64,000 nucleotides of DNA, taken from contig NZ_WVHL01000005.1 in the NCBI RefSeq assembly GCF_009861525.1, forward strand, positions 124,001 to 188,000. The letters run 5' to 3'. Position numbers and translations under genes: made by a program. Within the stretch, counting starts at the first letter, position 1. Every line of letters starts with the position of its first letter. A model generated the notes under the pieces. It ran no database searches. It saw only the letters and a list, made by a program, of their open reading frames with translations, and was not told the DNA's origin. Source of the stretch: Pseudomonas sp. LD120. GTDB taxonomy: Bacteria > Pseudomonadota > Gammaproteobacteria > Pseudomonadales > Pseudomonadaceae. Of this stretch, positions 34,320-45,788 are shown piece after piece.

Positions 34320-35087
34320 ATGTCGAAGCGCAACACTCCCCAACGTCGCCACAATATTCTCGCCTTGCTCAATGAACAGGGCGAAGTGAGCGTTGATGCC
34401 TTGGCCAAGCGTTTCGAAACCTCTGAAGTTACGATTCGAAAGGATCTGGCCGCCCTGGAAAGCAATGGTCTGCTGCTGCGTCGTTACGGCGGGGCCATCA
34501 CCATGCCCCAGGAACTGGTCAGCGACCCGGCGCAACCGGTATCCCACGGCAAGCAAGCCATCGCTCGGGCCGCCGTGCAGCGCATCCGTGAACATGCGCG
34601 CATCATCATCGACAGCGGCAGCACCACCGCCGCAATGATCCCTGAACTGGGCCTGCAACCGGGGCTGGTGGTGATGACCAATTCGTTGAATGTGGCCAAC
34701 GCCCTGAGCGAGTTGGAACACGAACCGGTGCTGTTGATGACCGGTGGTACCTGGGACCCGCATTCCGAGTCTTTCCAGGGGCAGGTGGCCGAACAGGTTC
34801 TACGCTCATACGATTTCGACCAGTTGTTCATTGGGGCTGATGGTATCGACCTGGCCCGAGGCACCACCACCTTCAATGAGCTGCTGGGATTGAGCCGGGT
34901 GATGGCCGAAGTGGCCCGCGAAGTGGTGGTGATGGTCGAGTCCGACAAGATCGGCCGCAAGATTCCCAACCTGGAGCTGCCATGGAGCAGCATCCATACC
35001 CTTATTACCGATGATCGCCTGCCTTGTGAGGTCCGCGACCAAATCCAGTCCCGCGGCATAACCCTGATTTGCGCGGCTGTCAGCTAG
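34320..35087 (+). CDS. glmR: DeoR-family transcriptional regulator
   Basis: 255 aa. Winged HTH in residues 5-60 ([20 protein letters not shown] followed by [14 protein letters not shown]), then a sugar-phosphate-sensing DeoR C domain with [11 protein letters not shown] and ADGIDLARG. In P. aeruginosa the gene at this place is called glmR. The target glmS begins 10 bases downstream, so they form an operon and GlmR probably controls amino-sugar supply. Symbol rests on position plus family. Confidence 0.85.
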   Translation: MSKRNTPQRRHNILALLNEQGEVSVDALAKRFETSEVTIRKDLAALESNGLLLRRYGGAITMPQELVSDPAQPVSHGKQAIARAAVQRIREHARIIIDSGSTTAAMIPELGLQPGLVVMTNSLNVANALSELEHEPVLLMTGGTWDPHSESFQGQVAEQVLRSYDFDQLFIGADGIDLARGTTTFNELLGLSRVMAEVAREVVVMVESDKIGRKIPNLELPWSSIHTLITDDRLPCEVRDQIQSRGITLICAAVS

Positions 35088-35097
35088 GAGAGAAACC

Positions 35098-36930
<1,833 letters not shown>

Positions 36931-36971
36931 GTTATCCACAGCTGATTGCACCGCAGCGCTGAACCCAACCC

Positions 36972-37009
36972 GAAAAAGTCCCAGTCTGCACACCGACCGG
37001 GACTTTTTC
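36972..37009 (+). terminator. glmS terminator
   Basis: Inverted repeat GAAAAAGTCCC / GGGACTTTTTC with a loop of about 16 bases, the right arm ending in a T run, 42 bases after glmS. Confidence 0.85.
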
Positions 37010-37028
37010 ATTGCTCTGTGGAAAACCT

Positions 37029-37349
37029 ATGCAGTTGCGTTTTTGTCATGGATGGACGATTGCTTTGCTGTTGGCTGTTCTATTGCTCGGCGGGCTGACG
37101 CCGGTGCTGTCCAACAGCCTGTTGCTGATGATGGACCGGCACAACTTCATTCCTGCTGAATCGTCGATCTGGACCTTTGATCCGACTCTGATCAATCAGG
37201 GCTCTTCTTCCTATTGGTTGTACGGGGAAGATCGGCAGTTCTATTTCTATTTTTCCTACGCTGAAGATCAACCTTACCGGCTGATTGCCAAGAACAACCC
37301 GTGCCCGGGATTCGATCGGCACGATGTCGGCACCTGGTGTCTCCCCTGA
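37029..37349 (+). CDS. Small hypothetical membrane/exported protein
   Basis: 106 aa from ATG 37029. One hydrophobic N-terminal segment (WTIALLLAVLLLGGLTPVLS, about residues 9-29), then a short aromatic-rich tail (YWLYGEDRQFYFYFSYAEDQ) and two cysteines near the end (NNPC, TWC). It sits beside the Tn7 insertion point and codirectional with the LysR gene. I do not recognise a family; the sequence reads as coding but ends soon. Confidence 0.6.
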   Translation: MQLRFCHGWTIALLLAVLLLGGLTPVLSNSLLLMMDRHNFIPAESSIWTFDPTLINQGSSSYWLYGEDRQFYFYFSYAEDQPYRLIAKNNPCPGFDRHDVGTWCLP

Positions 37350-37421
37350 AATCGGGGACCTGGATTATGCTGCGGAGGGCCCGGCGTCCCAGCCCCGGGG
37401 CGCTGACAGCCGAGGTAGGCA

Positions 37422-38324
37422 ATGGACAGGTTCCAGGAAATGCAGGTGTTCGTGTGTGTCGCTCAGGAGCAGGGCTTCGCCGCTGCCGCGCGGCGTCTGA
37501 ACTTGTCGGCTGCCAGCGTGACTCGGGCGGTTGCGGCCCTGGAACAGCGAATCGGCACTCAACTGTTGGTCCGCACCACCCGCCGTGTGCACCTGAGCGA
37601 TGCCGGGCAACGTTATCTGGAGGATTGCCGGCGCATTCTGGCCGAGGTCCAGGATGCCGAGGCCTCGGCCGCCGGTATCCATGCTCAGCCCCGGGGCCAG
37701 TTGACCCTGACCGCGCCGGTGTTGTTCGGCGATTTGTTCGTCACGCCTCTGCTGGTGCGCTACCTGCAACGTTATCCACAGGTGAGCGTCAACGCCCTGT
37801 TGCTGGACCGGGTGGCGAACATGGTGGAGGAGGGCATCGATGTGGCGGTGCGCATCGGCGAGCTGGCCGACAGCGGTCAGCACAGTATCCGTGTTGGTGA
37901 GGTGCGCCGGGTGGTGTGCGCCGCGCCGCAGTTCCTGGCGGCCCATGGGCGTCCGCAACATCCCGATGAGCTGCGCCAGGCACCGGTGATTGCGCCCTCG
38001 TCCATTGGTCAGACACGCAATTGGCAGTTCAATGACAACGGCCGGGTACTGAGCGTGCGGCCCGACCCGCGATTGCTGGTCAGCGCCAATCAGGCGGCTA
38101 TCAGTGCCGCCTGCCTGGGCTTGGGGCTGACCCGGGTGCTGTCCTATCAGGTCGCCGGCCAGGTTGCGGCGGGGCAGTTGGAAATCGTCCTCCAGGCCTT
38201 CGAGCTGGCGCCCTTGCCGATCCATGTGGTGTACCAGGGCGGGCGCAAGGCGCCGGCGCGGGTGCGCAGCTTCGTCGACTTCGCCGTGCAGGCCTTGCGA
38301 GAACACCCATCGCTCAATCCCTGA
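37422..38324 (+). CDS. LysR-family transcriptional regulator
   Basis: 300 aa. N-terminal wHTH (FQEMQVFVCVAQEQGFAAAA followed by LNLSAASVTRAVAALE), then the effector-binding domain with two Rossmann-like lobes (GQLTLTAPVLFGDLFVTPLL; GEVRRVVCAAPQFLAAHG). It is not divergent: the presumed target genes (GST at 38450, oxidoreductase at 39105) lie downstream on the same strand. It holds one DnaA box (37772). Confidence 0.9.
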   Translation: MDRFQEMQVFVCVAQEQGFAAAARRLNLSAASVTRAVAALEQRIGTQLLVRTTRRVHLSDAGQRYLEDCRRILAEVQDAEASAAGIHAQPRGQLTLTAPVLFGDLFVTPLLVRYLQRYPQVSVNALLLDRVANMVEEGIDVAVRIGELADSGQHSIRVGEVRRVVCAAPQFLAAHGRPQHPDELRQAPVIAPSSIGQTRNWQFNDNGRVLSVRPDPRLLVSANQAAISAACLGLGLTRVLSYQVAGQVAAGQLEIVLQAFELAPLPIHVVYQGGRKAPARVRSFVDFAVQALREHPSLNP

Positions 38325-38449
38325 TCGGCTTTATTGCGCTGGATGAAAGGATGGATTGCGATTTCTGGTGATTCTGTTGTTTTTCTCCGAGGACCAAGAT
38401 AGGGCTCCCAGCGCGGCACTTCGACCGCGCCTCGTTAGCGGAGTCGACC

Positions 38450-39079
38450 ATGTCTCAGCCACCTATCAAGTTCTACAACTTTCCCCGTTCCGGGCATGCC
38501 CATCGGGTCGAACTGATGCTGTCCCTGTTGGACCTGCCCTGCGAAACCCTATTGGTTGACCTGGCCAAGGGCGCTCATAAGCAGGCGGACTTCCTCGCCC
38601 TCAACGTCTTTGGCCAGGTGCCGGTGATCGATGATCAGGGCGTGGTGCTGGCCGATTCCAACGCCATCCTGGTGTATCTGGCCCAGCGTTATGGGCAGGG
38701 CCGCTGGTTGCCCAGCGATCCCGTGGGCGCGGCTCAGGTGCAGCGCTGGCTGTCGGTGGCGGCAGGACCGATCGCCTTTGGGCCGGCGGCGGCGCGGCTG
38801 ATCACGGTGTTTGGCGCCTCGTTCAATGCCGAGGAAGTCATCGCCCGGGCCCACGCCTTGCTCAAGATCATGGACCAGGAGCTGGCGAGCCGGCCCTTCC
38901 TGGTAGGGCAGGAGGCAACCATTGCCGATGTCGCGGGCTACAGCTACATCGCCCACGCCCCGGAAGGCAACGTGTCACTGGAGCCTTACCCCCATGTACG
39001 GGCCTGGCTGGCGCGGATCGAGGCGCTGCCCGGTTTTGTCCCCATGCCGTCCACTGCGGCGGGTTTGAAAAGCGCCTGA
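38450..39079 (+). CDS. Glutathione S-transferase family protein
   Basis: 209 aa. N-terminal thioredoxin-like fold with [21 protein letters not shown] and the cis-Pro/E-S region [21 protein letters not shown]-terminal all-helical domain. It likely conjugates or reduces electrophiles using glutathione. Starts after GGAG; the oxidoreductase fusion gene follows 25 bases later, so they are probably one operon under the LysR regulator. Confidence 0.9.
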   Translation: MSQPPIKFYNFPRSGHAHRVELMLSLLDLPCETLLVDLAKGAHKQADFLALNVFGQVPVIDDQGVVLADSNAILVYLAQRYGQGRWLPSDPVGAAQVQRWLSVAAGPIAFGPAAARLITVFGASFNAEEVIARAHALLKIMDQELASRPFLVGQEATIADVAGYSYIAHAPEGNVSLEPYPHVRAWLARIEALPGFVPMPSTAAGLKSA

Positions 39080-39104
39080 CGGCGGATCCGGCGGAGGCTT
39101 GCCC

Positions 39105-41144
39105 ATGAACACCCAATCACCCTGGCATGCCGGCGAGCGGCAGCTTCAGACCCTGACCGGGGTGGCCGAGCGCATGCAAGCCTTCGGCGCCAAGATCATC
39201 CGTCCGGCAATGCCCGACCAGCACCGGCATTTCTACCAGCAACTGCCGTTGATCCTGGTGGGGGCGGTGGATGAGCAGGGCCATCCCTGGGCGAGCGTGC
39301 TGGAAGGTCCACCCGGCTTCGCTCAAGCGCCCCAGGCCGGTCTGTTGCGCCTGGACAGCCTGCCCACCGCCGACGATCCGCTGGTTTTGCACGAAGGGGC
39401 GGCGGTGGGCTTGCTGGGGATCGAGCTGCATACCCGGCGGCGCAACCGCCTCAATGGCCGGATCGGTACCCTGGATCGCGACGGTTTCAGCGTGAAGGTG
39501 GAGCAGTCCTTCGGCAATTGCCCGCAGTACATCCAACTGCGCGAGCTGCGGCAGGTGGCCCTGAGCGACCCCGCCAGTCGTCCGGTTCAGCGTCGCCAGG
39601 ACCTGGACCCGGCGGCCCGGGCGCTGATCGGCACTGCCGACACCTTCTTCGTGGCCAGCTACGTCGACCTTGATGGCCAGCGCGCGGTGGACGTGTCGCA
39701 CCGTGGCGGGCAGGCGGGGTTTGTCCGGGTCGAGGGTAACTGCCTGACGATTCCCGACTTTGCCGGCAACCTGCACTTCAACACCCTGGGCAACCTGCTG
39801 CTCAATCCGCGGGCGGGCTTGTTGTTCATCGATTTTCGCAGCGGCGAGCTGCTGCAGCTCAGCGGGCGCACCGAGCTCATTCTCGACGGGCCGCTGATCG
39901 CCGCCTTTCAGGGCGCCGAGCGGGTGTGGCGCTTTTACCCGGAGCAGATGGTCCGCCGACCGGGCGCCCTGTCCCTGCGCGGGGAGCTTCGGGACTTTTC
40001 CCCCAACAGCCTGCTGACCGGCAACTGGCCCCAGGCCGAGGCACGGCTGCGGGCGGCGGCCCTGGGTCAGCAATGGCGGCCCTTGCGGGTGACGCGTATC
40101 GAGGACGAAAGCCGCAGCATCCGTTCGTTCTACCTGGAGCCGGCCGACACTGCCGGAGCGCCAGGCTTCCTGGCGGGCCAGCACCTGCCGTTGCGGTTGA
40201 CGATCGACGGCCAGCCGCTGATCCGTACCTACAGCCTGTCCAGTGCGCCATCCGACGCTTTCTTGCGGATCAGCGTCAAGCGTGAAGGGCGCTTCTCCAG
40301 CCATTTGCACCGGCAGCTTGAGGTGGGCGACCTGCTGGAGGTGCGTTCGCCCCAGGGCCGCTTCAGCGCCGATCCGCTGGCATCGCGACCGCTGGTGCTG
40401 CTGGCGGCCGGGGTTGGTATCACTCCCTTGCTATCGATGCTGCGGGAGGTGGTGTACCAGGGCCTGCGTACCCGCCGCAGCCGGCCCTGCTGGCTGATCC
40501 AGAGTTCGCGCAGTCTCGCCGAGCAACCCTTTGCCGCCGAGCTGCAAGCCCTGCAGGCGCAGGCCGGGGGAGCGTTGCGGCTGCTGCGCCTGCTCAGCCA
40601 GCCGGAAGCGCAGGCGCGGCCGGGCGTCGATTTCGATGGGGTTGGCCGCATGCACGTTCAACAGCTACTGGCACAGCCGGATCTGGACTTCGACAGTGCC
40701 GACTTCGTGCTCTGCGGCCCCGGCGCCTTTACTCAGGATCTGTACGACAGCCTGCGGGACCTGGACATCAACGATGAGCAGATCCACGCCGAAACCTTCG
40801 GCCCCTCGACCCTGCGCCGTCGGCCCGATCCCCTGGCGCCAGCCTTCGACCAGCCGCCGGCGGCCACCGCAGCGGTGCTGGTGCGTTTCCAGCAGGCGGC
40901 TAGAGAGCTGAGCTGGCAGCCCGCCAGCGGCAGCCTGCTGCAACTGGCGGAAAGCGCCGGCCTGCGCCCGGAGTTCAGTTGCCGGGGTGGTTCCTGTGGC
41001 ACCTGCCAGACCCGGCTGATCAGCGGTCAGGTCAGTTATCCACAGGTGCCAGCGCAGAGGCCCGAACCCGGCCAGGTGCTGATTTGCTGCGCCGTTCCGG
41101 CGGCTGTGGATAACGACGCCGCGCCTTTGATCCTCGACCTGTAG
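39105..41144 (+). CDS. Fused pyridoxamine-oxidase-like / FNR-type / 2Fe-2S oxidoreductase
   Basis: 679 aa, three parts. N-terminal third (about 1-310): split-barrel flavin domain like pyridoxamine-phosphate oxidases (VGAVDEQGHPWASVLEGPPG, then DTFFVASYVDL). Middle: ferredoxin-reductase FAD/NAD domain with RTYSLSSAPSD and LLAAGVGITPLLSML. C-terminal 90 residues: plant-type 2Fe-2S ferredoxin with the CRGGSCGTCQTRL cluster-binding motif. It may transfer electrons from NAD(P)H to a flavin-linked substrate; the actual substrate is unknown. Two DnaA boxes lie near the 3' end (41036 and 41105). Confidence 0.9.
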   Translation: MNTQSPWHAGERQLQTLTGVAERMQAFGAKIIRPAMPDQHRHFYQQLPLILVGAVDEQGHPWASVLEGPPGFAQAPQAGLLRLDSLPTADDPLVLHEGAAVGLLGIELHTRRRNRLNGRIGTLDRDGFSVKVEQSFGNCPQYIQLRELRQVALSDPASRPVQRRQDLDPAARALIGTADTFFVASYVDLDGQRAVDVSHRGGQAGFVRVEGNCLTIPDFAGNLHFNTLGNLLLNPRAGLLFIDFRSGELLQLSGRTELILDGPLIAAFQGAERVWRFYPEQMVRRPGALSLRGELRDFSPNSLLTGNWPQAEARLRAAALGQQWRPLRVTRIEDESRSIRSFYLEPADTAGAPGFLAGQHLPLRLTIDGQPLIRTYSLSSAPSDAFLRISVKREGRFSSHLHRQLEVGDLLEVRSPQGRFSADPLASRPLVLLAAGVGITPLLSMLREVVYQGLRTRRSRPCWLIQSSRSLAEQPFAAELQALQAQAGGALRLLRLLSQPEAQARPGVDFDGVGRMHVQQLLAQPDLDFDSADFVLCGPGAFTQDLYDSLRDLDINDEQIHAETFGPSTLRRRPDPLAPAFDQPPAATAAVLVRFQQAARELSWQPASGSLLQLAESAGLRPEFSCRGGSCGTCQTRLISGQVSYPQVPAQRPEPGQVLICCAVPAAVDNDAAPLILDL

Positions 41145-41279
41145 CAGGGCAAAAAAACTCCTCGCCAGCGATTGCCGCCGGCCCCGGCCCTGAGTAGGCT
41201 GGCGCGATCTCAAGGCCGGGTATTGGCCTCGCACCCGGCGCTCCAGGGTCTTTTTCGCGTTAAAGGGAATCAACGATTC

Positions 41280-42482
41280 ATGCTCCCCCGGGCCTTTCTC
41301 CGCTTCTGTGCCCTGTTGCTTTGCGCCTTGCTGCTCAGCGCCTGCGGCAATGACCATCAGCCGGCGCTGGACCAGCAACTCTACATCTGGCAACGCCAGT
41401 GGACCCCGGCCCACGCCGCCGCGCTGGCCCAGTCCCGGGCCGACTTCTCCACAGTCCGGGTCCTGGCCCTGCAGGCTTTTCCACAGGCCGGCTGGAGCCG
41501 TGCGCGGATCGACGCTGCCTTGCTCAAGCAGGATGGGCGGCCGTTGATCGCGGTGGTGCGCCTCGACGGTCAACTGCCGTCCCTGGATCAGGACGAGATC
41601 ATCCGCCAAGTCCAGCAACTGCTGGCGCACTGGCAGGAGCAGGGCCTGACCCTGGCCGGGGTCGAGATCGACCACGATGCCGGCACCGCGCGCCTACCTG
41701 CCTACGCCAAGCTGCTGGAGCACTTGCGGGCGGCGCTGCCGACCAACCTGGCCCTGAGCATCACCGCCTTGCCGGCCTGGCTCGACAGTCGCGAGTTGCC
41801 CGGCGTGCTGGCCAGGGTCGACAGCAGCGTGCTCCAGGTGCACGCCGTGAGCGATCCACGGCGCGGCCTGTTCGATCCACTGCAAGCCGAGCAATGGGCC
41901 CGGCGGTGGGCGCGGATCAGCGCCAAACCCTTCTATCTGGCCTTGCCCGCCTACGGCGTCGCCTTACTCCCCGGGGCCGAAGGCGCGCCCCTGGTGGAAA
42001 GCGAGGCGCCGCTGCAGCGGGCGGGCGAGCGCCAGGAGCTGATGGCCGATCCCGAGCAACTGAGCCAACTGGGCCGGAGCCTGCGCGCCGATCCGCCGCC
42101 CCATCTGGCCGGTCTGATCTGGTTTCGCCTGCCGCTCAAGGGCGATGTGCGGGCCTGGAGCCTGGAGACCCTGCGGGCGGTGGCCCGGGGCGATGCGCTG
42201 GCCGGCCAACTGGGCATCCGCCTGGAGGAACAGGGCGGCCTGTTCGATATCCGTCTGAGCAACTCGGGCAACCTCGACCGTCCGCTGCCTGAACAACTGA
42301 CCCTGGCTGTTGCCCAATGCGACGGATTCGACGGGCTGGGCGGCTATTCCGCACAGCTGCGCGACGGCCAGTTGCTGTTGACCCGGCAACGCAGCGGCCG
42401 TCTGGCCGCAGGCGCCAGCCGCGCCGTGGGCTGGGCCCGCTGCACAAAAATCGACCAAGGAGCTGCGCATGTTCGTCCCTAG
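41280..42482 (+). CDS. DUF3142-type lipoprotein
   Basis: 400 aa from ATG 41280. Lipobox LLSAC after a hydrophobic leader (LPRAFLRFCALLLCALLLSAC), so it is probably an outer membrane-attached lipoprotein. The body looks like a TIM-barrel glycosidase-like DUF3142 family: YIWQRQWTPAHAAAL, GVEIDHDAG, and KPFYLALPAYGVA. Overlaps the next gene by 14 bases, implying coupled expression. The acidic E-x-D patch in GVEIDHDAG recalls glycosidase active sites, but no reaction is known to me. Confidence 0.75.
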   Translation: MLPRAFLRFCALLLCALLLSACGNDHQPALDQQLYIWQRQWTPAHAAALAQSRADFSTVRVLALQAFPQAGWSRARIDAALLKQDGRPLIAVVRLDGQLPSLDQDEIIRQVQQLLAHWQEQGLTLAGVEIDHDAGTARLPAYAKLLEHLRAALPTNLALSITALPAWLDSRELPGVLARVDSSVLQVHAVSDPRRGLFDPLQAEQWARRWARISAKPFYLALPAYGVALLPGAEGAPLVESEAPLQRAGERQELMADPEQLSQLGRSLRADPPPHLAGLIWFRLPLKGDVRAWSLETLRAVARGDALAGQLGIRLEEQGGLFDIRLSNSGNLDRPLPEQLTLAVAQCDGFDGLGGYSAQLRDGQLLLTRQRSGRLAAGASRAVGWARCTKIDQGAAHVRP

Positions 42483-44604
42483 ATCCCGTCACCTGCTGTG
42501 TCTGAGCCTGTGCCTGCCCCTGGCCCCGGCCCTGGCCTGTGGGCCGACTTTCCCCATGCGCCTGCTGGACGACCGGCCACAGCATCTGGCGCAGTTGCCC
42601 GAAGGCAGTTTCCGCTTCGAAATCAGTCGCCTGGGGCAGCCCATCGCCGGGCTCAAGGCGATCACCCAGAGCGCCTTCCAAGTCGATTACAGCCTGCCCG
42701 ACAGCTACTCGGTGCAAGCGCGCGACTGGGCCGAACGGCAAGGTTTGGCCCCGGCACAGCAAGTCTTGGTTGGCCAGTTGCGCAAGCTCGATGACGCGCG
42801 CCTGGCACAGCAGCAAGGGGCCAGCCTGCCGCCGGAAATCAACCTCTACACCGCCGGCGCCGTGGCTTTTGGCGCCGGGGATCATGCACTGGCGGCGGAG
42901 TATTTCCGCCAGGTGCTGGCGCTGCCCGCCGAGCAGCGCGCCCTGCGCAGTACCTGGGCCGCCTACTCCCTGGGCCGGGCCCTGCAAGCCATCAGTGAAG
43001 AAGCCAACGAGCTGGATGATCAGGGGCGCAGCGACACCTTGCTGGCGGCACGCCGGGCCTTCGCCCAGACCCGCCAACTGAATATCGACGGCTTCAGCGA
43101 CCCCCTGGACCTGGGCATCGCCAGCCTGGGGGAAGAGGCGCGCATTCTGAAGAGCCAGAACCACTGGAGCGAGGCCATCGACTTCTATGCCAGCCAGAAC
43201 CTGCTGGGTTCGGACGTCGGCTACAGCTCGCTGAAGCAGGTGGTGGGCGAGTTGGGCGGCTTGTCGGACGCGCAATTGCGGGAGCAGCTCAAGCAGCCTT
43301 TGGTGGCGCGCTTGCTCACCGCTTCGCTGGTCTCGCACCAGGGCTGGTCCTTCGGCGAGCGGCCGGAGTCCGAGCTGAAGCTGATCAAGCTGCTGACCCA
43401 GGGCACCGCCGGCAGCTTCGACAACGCCGACCGGCTGGCGGCGCTGAATTATCAGAATGGCGATTTCGCCACCACCCAGCAGCTGCTCGAGCATGCCGGC
43501 GACGGCGGCCTGGCCTGGTGGCTGCGGGCCAAGATGGCCCTGCGCAACGGCGACAAGGTGGCGGCTGCGGCGGCCTACGCCAAGGCCGCCGCAGCCTTCC
43601 CCCGAGACGAGAGCTGGGGGGTTCGCGGTGATTACGACGGCAATTACGAAGACCTCAAGCCCGGCTGCCGGGTTGAAGGCGAGAGCGCCTTGCTGGCCCT
43701 GGATCGTGGCGACTACGTGCAAGCCTTCGAGCTGCTCTACCGCAGTGGCGACATCTACTGGCACGACGCAGCCACCGTGGCGGAGCGGGTGCTGACCCTG
43801 GATGAACTCAAGCGGTTCGTCGACACTCAGGTTCCCGCGCCACCGCCGACGCCCAAGCAACCCGATGCCTACTACGAGAGCCTGCCGATTGCCGCCCAGG
43901 TGCGCGAACTGCTTGGCCGGAGGCTGTTGCGTGAGGGCCGCTACGAAGAGGGCTGGGGCTACTTCTACACCCCCGAGCGTCAGGCCATCGCCAAGGCCTA
44001 CGGCGAGTACCGGCACCGGGCCGAGTCGGCCTGGCTGCCCACGCGCCGGGCCGAGGCTTATTACCAGGCTGGCAAGCTGGCCCGGGCGGCGGGGATGGAG
44101 ATCCTGGGTTACGAAATGGGTCCTGACTATCACAGCCTCTGGGGCAGCTACAGTCTGGAGATCCCGCCGGTACAGGCCGGGCCCTTTGTCAGCGCCGATG
44201 AAGTGCAGCGTCAGCAAGCCACCACCGCCGAGCCCGACATGCGCTACCACTACCGCTACGTGGCCGGTGAACTGGGCAACCGAGCGGCGGATTTCCTGCC
44301 TCACACCAGCCAGGCCTATGCCGCGGTGCTGTGCAAGGCGGCGCGCTGGACCCGCGGCAGCGATGCCGAGGTCGCTTACTACCGGCGCTACGTGAAGAAC
44401 GGTCCCTTTGTGGAATGGGCCGGCAATTTCGGCATGAACTGCCAGGAGCCGGACTTCGGCAGCGCCAACAAGCGCTACCTGACCCAGTGGCTGTCGGTCT
44501 CTCGCTCGGCGCTGAGCGAGCACAAGCTGGCGGCGGGCGCGGGGGCCGGCGTGGTACTGGGAGCCGCCTATTTGATGTGGCGCCGCCGCGCAAAGACGGC
44601 ATAA
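42469..44604 (+). CDS. Exported TPR-like repeat protein, 711 aa
   Basis: Signal peptide (LLCLSLCLPLAPALA) then alpha-helical repeats resembling tetratricopeptides (GAGDHALAAEYFRQVLALPA, QNHWSEAIDFYASQNLLGS, NGDKVAAAAAYAKAAAAFP, and GRYEEGWGYFYTPERQAIAK). The C-terminus has one membrane helix and a basic end (GVVLGAAYLMWRRRAKTA), so it is anchored. It starts inside the end of the DUF3142 lipoprotein gene, hence the two work together, perhaps in the envelope. No named family recognised. Confidence 0.7.
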   Translation: MFVPRSRHLLCLSLCLPLAPALACGPTFPMRLLDDRPQHLAQLPEGSFRFEISRLGQPIAGLKAITQSAFQVDYSLPDSYSVQARDWAERQGLAPAQQVLVGQLRKLDDARLAQQQGASLPPEINLYTAGAVAFGAGDHALAAEYFRQVLALPAEQRALRSTWAAYSLGRALQAISEEANELDDQGRSDTLLAARRAFAQTRQLNIDGFSDPLDLGIASLGEEARILKSQNHWSEAIDFYASQNLLGSDVGYSSLKQVVGELGGLSDAQLREQLKQPLVARLLTASLVSHQGWSFGERPESELKLIKLLTQGTAGSFDNADRLAALNYQNGDFATTQQLLEHAGDGGLAWWLRAKMALRNGDKVAAAAAYAKAAAAFPRDESWGVRGDYDGNYEDLKPGCRVEGESALLALDRGDYVQAFELLYRSGDIYWHDAATVAERVLTLDELKRFVDTQVPAPPPTPKQPDAYYESLPIAAQVRELLGRRLLREGRYEEGWGYFYTPERQAIAKAYGEYRHRAESAWLPTRRAEAYYQAGKLARAAGMEILGYEMGPDYHSLWGSYSLEIPPVQAGPFVSADEVQRQQATTAEPDMRYHYRYVAGELGNRAADFLPHTSQAYAAVLCKAARWTRGSDAEVAYYRRYVKNGPFVEWAGNFGMNCQEPDFGSANKRYLTQWLSVSRSALSEHKLAAGAGAGVVLGAAYLMWRRRAKTA

Positions 44605-44620
44605 AACCCCGGCAAAGCGT

Positions 44621-44953
44621 CGCCTGGTGTAGCCGCTGCCGCAGGCTGCGAATGGTCTAAGCGGCACTCCGTCGAAGGAACACGGGGGCCTGGGGTTACC
44701 CAACAAAGCCCTGCCGGCCTCTTCGCAGCTTCGCCTGGTGTAGCCGCTGCCGCAGGCTGCGAATGGTCTAAGCGGCACTCCGTTGAAGGAACACGGGGGC
44801 CTGGGGTTACCCAACAAAGCCCTGCCGGCCTCTTCGCAGCTTCGCCTGGTGTAGCCGCTGCCGCAGGCTGCGAATGGTCTAAGCGGCACTCCGTCGAAGG
44901 AACACGGGGGCCTGGGGTTACCAAACAAAGCCCTGCCGGCCTCTTCGCAGCTT
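44621..44953. repeat. Three 111-bp tandem repeats with REP sequences
   Basis: Units begin at 44621, 44732 and 44843, exactly 111 bp apart, and are almost identical; the differences seen are single bases (C/T in CCGTCGAAGG, C/A in ACCCAAC). Each contains GTAGCCGCTGCCGCAGGCTGC, typical of Pseudomonas REP elements, and its reverse-oriented partner TTCGCAGC. A last half-element in opposite orientation (CAGCGGCTACA, about 44965-44976) closes the array. The 111-bp period lets long open frames run through it on both strands (for example a 930-aa frame on the minus strand), which are artefacts. Confidence 0.9.
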
Positions 44954-45023
44954 CGCTATGGCTCAGCAGCGGCTACAGAGATCGATATAGCAAAGATCGA
45001 TGCAGTCGCGGTCCTGGCCGTCG

Positions 45024-45653
45024 TCAGGCCTGTTGGACAAAGCTCAGGCGCACGGCAAAGCCGATCAGCAGGCTGCCGAACAGCCATTGCTGCAAGCGCT
45101 GCGCCGAAGGGTTGCGCTGCATCCAGCGGCCCAGTCCGGCGCCAGTCAGTGCATAGCAGCAGTCGAACAGCCCGCCCACCGCCACCAGCAGCAGACCCAA
45201 GGTGAAGAATTGCGCGCCCACGGCACCGGTGTGTGGATTGATGAACTGCGGCAGCAGCACCGAGCAGAACAGCAGCGCCTTGGGGTTCAGCAGGTTGGTC
45301 AGCAGGCCGCGCTGGATCGCCTGGCGCCAGCGCAGGGGCGTGGCTGCCGCGCCGGCGCTGTCGAGGCTGGGCAGCAGGTTGGCGCGCAGGCACTGGATGC
45401 CGATCCACAGCAGGTAGGCGGCGCCCGCCAGGCGCACCAGGTCGAAGGTCCAGGGCGCGGCCTTGAACAGCGCCGCCAGGCCCAGGGCGGCCAGGGCCAC
45501 ATGGCAGCCCCGGGAGATCGCCAGGCCCAGGGCGGTGGCCAGGGCCTGGTTCTTACCCTGGCGGGCGCCGGTCTGCAGCAGCAGGATCATGTCGGGGCCA
45601 GGCAGCAGATAGACCACCGCCAACGCCAGAAAATACAGCCACAGTTGCGCCAC
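45024..45653 (-). CDS. LysE/RhtB-family amino acid exporter
   Basis: 209 aa starting at GTG 45653 with AAGGGGG upstream; an earlier in-frame start would add a random-looking 70-residue leader. About six membrane helices; the N-terminal YFLALAVVYLLPGPDMILLL with the PGPDM motif is diagnostic of the family. NLLNPKALLFC is the second conserved site. It probably exports an amino acid controlled by the divergent Lrp-type regulator at 45789. Confidence 0.93.
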   Translation of the reverse strand: MAQLWLYFLALAVVYLLPGPDMILLLQTGARQGKNQALATALGLAISRGCHVALAALGLAALFKAAPWTFDLVRLAGAAYLLWIGIQCLRANLLPSLDSAGAAATPLRWRQAIQRGLLTNLLNPKALLFCSVLLPQFINPHTGAVGAQFFTLGLLLVAVGGLFDCCYALTGAGLGRWMQRNPSAQRLQQWLFGSLLIGFAVRLSFVQQA

Positions 45654-45788
45654 GTTGCCCCCTTTTGTTCGTCGAGTCGGTGGGCTCAGTTTAGGGCCAT
45701 GGGGCCGGGCAGGTGCTTGCGTAATCAGCCAGCAATGGGGTGGAAATTGGCATAAAATTTCAGTTCTCAATGGAATGACCAGCCGGAT

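Noticed and set aside
36931..36990. Tn7 insertion after glmS
   Set aside because: No transposon ends or tns genes; the glmS terminator is intact at its normal place.
42136..44928. 930-aa minus-strand open frame across two real genes and the tandem repeats
   Set aside because: It is antisense to two genes with signal peptides, overlap coupling and family matches; GC-rich codon bias keeps the reverse frame open, and the 111-bp repeats supply its N-terminus.
44621..44976. CRISPR array
   Set aside because: Repeats are directly adjacent 111-bp units without unique spacers and contain REP sequences; no cas genes nearby.
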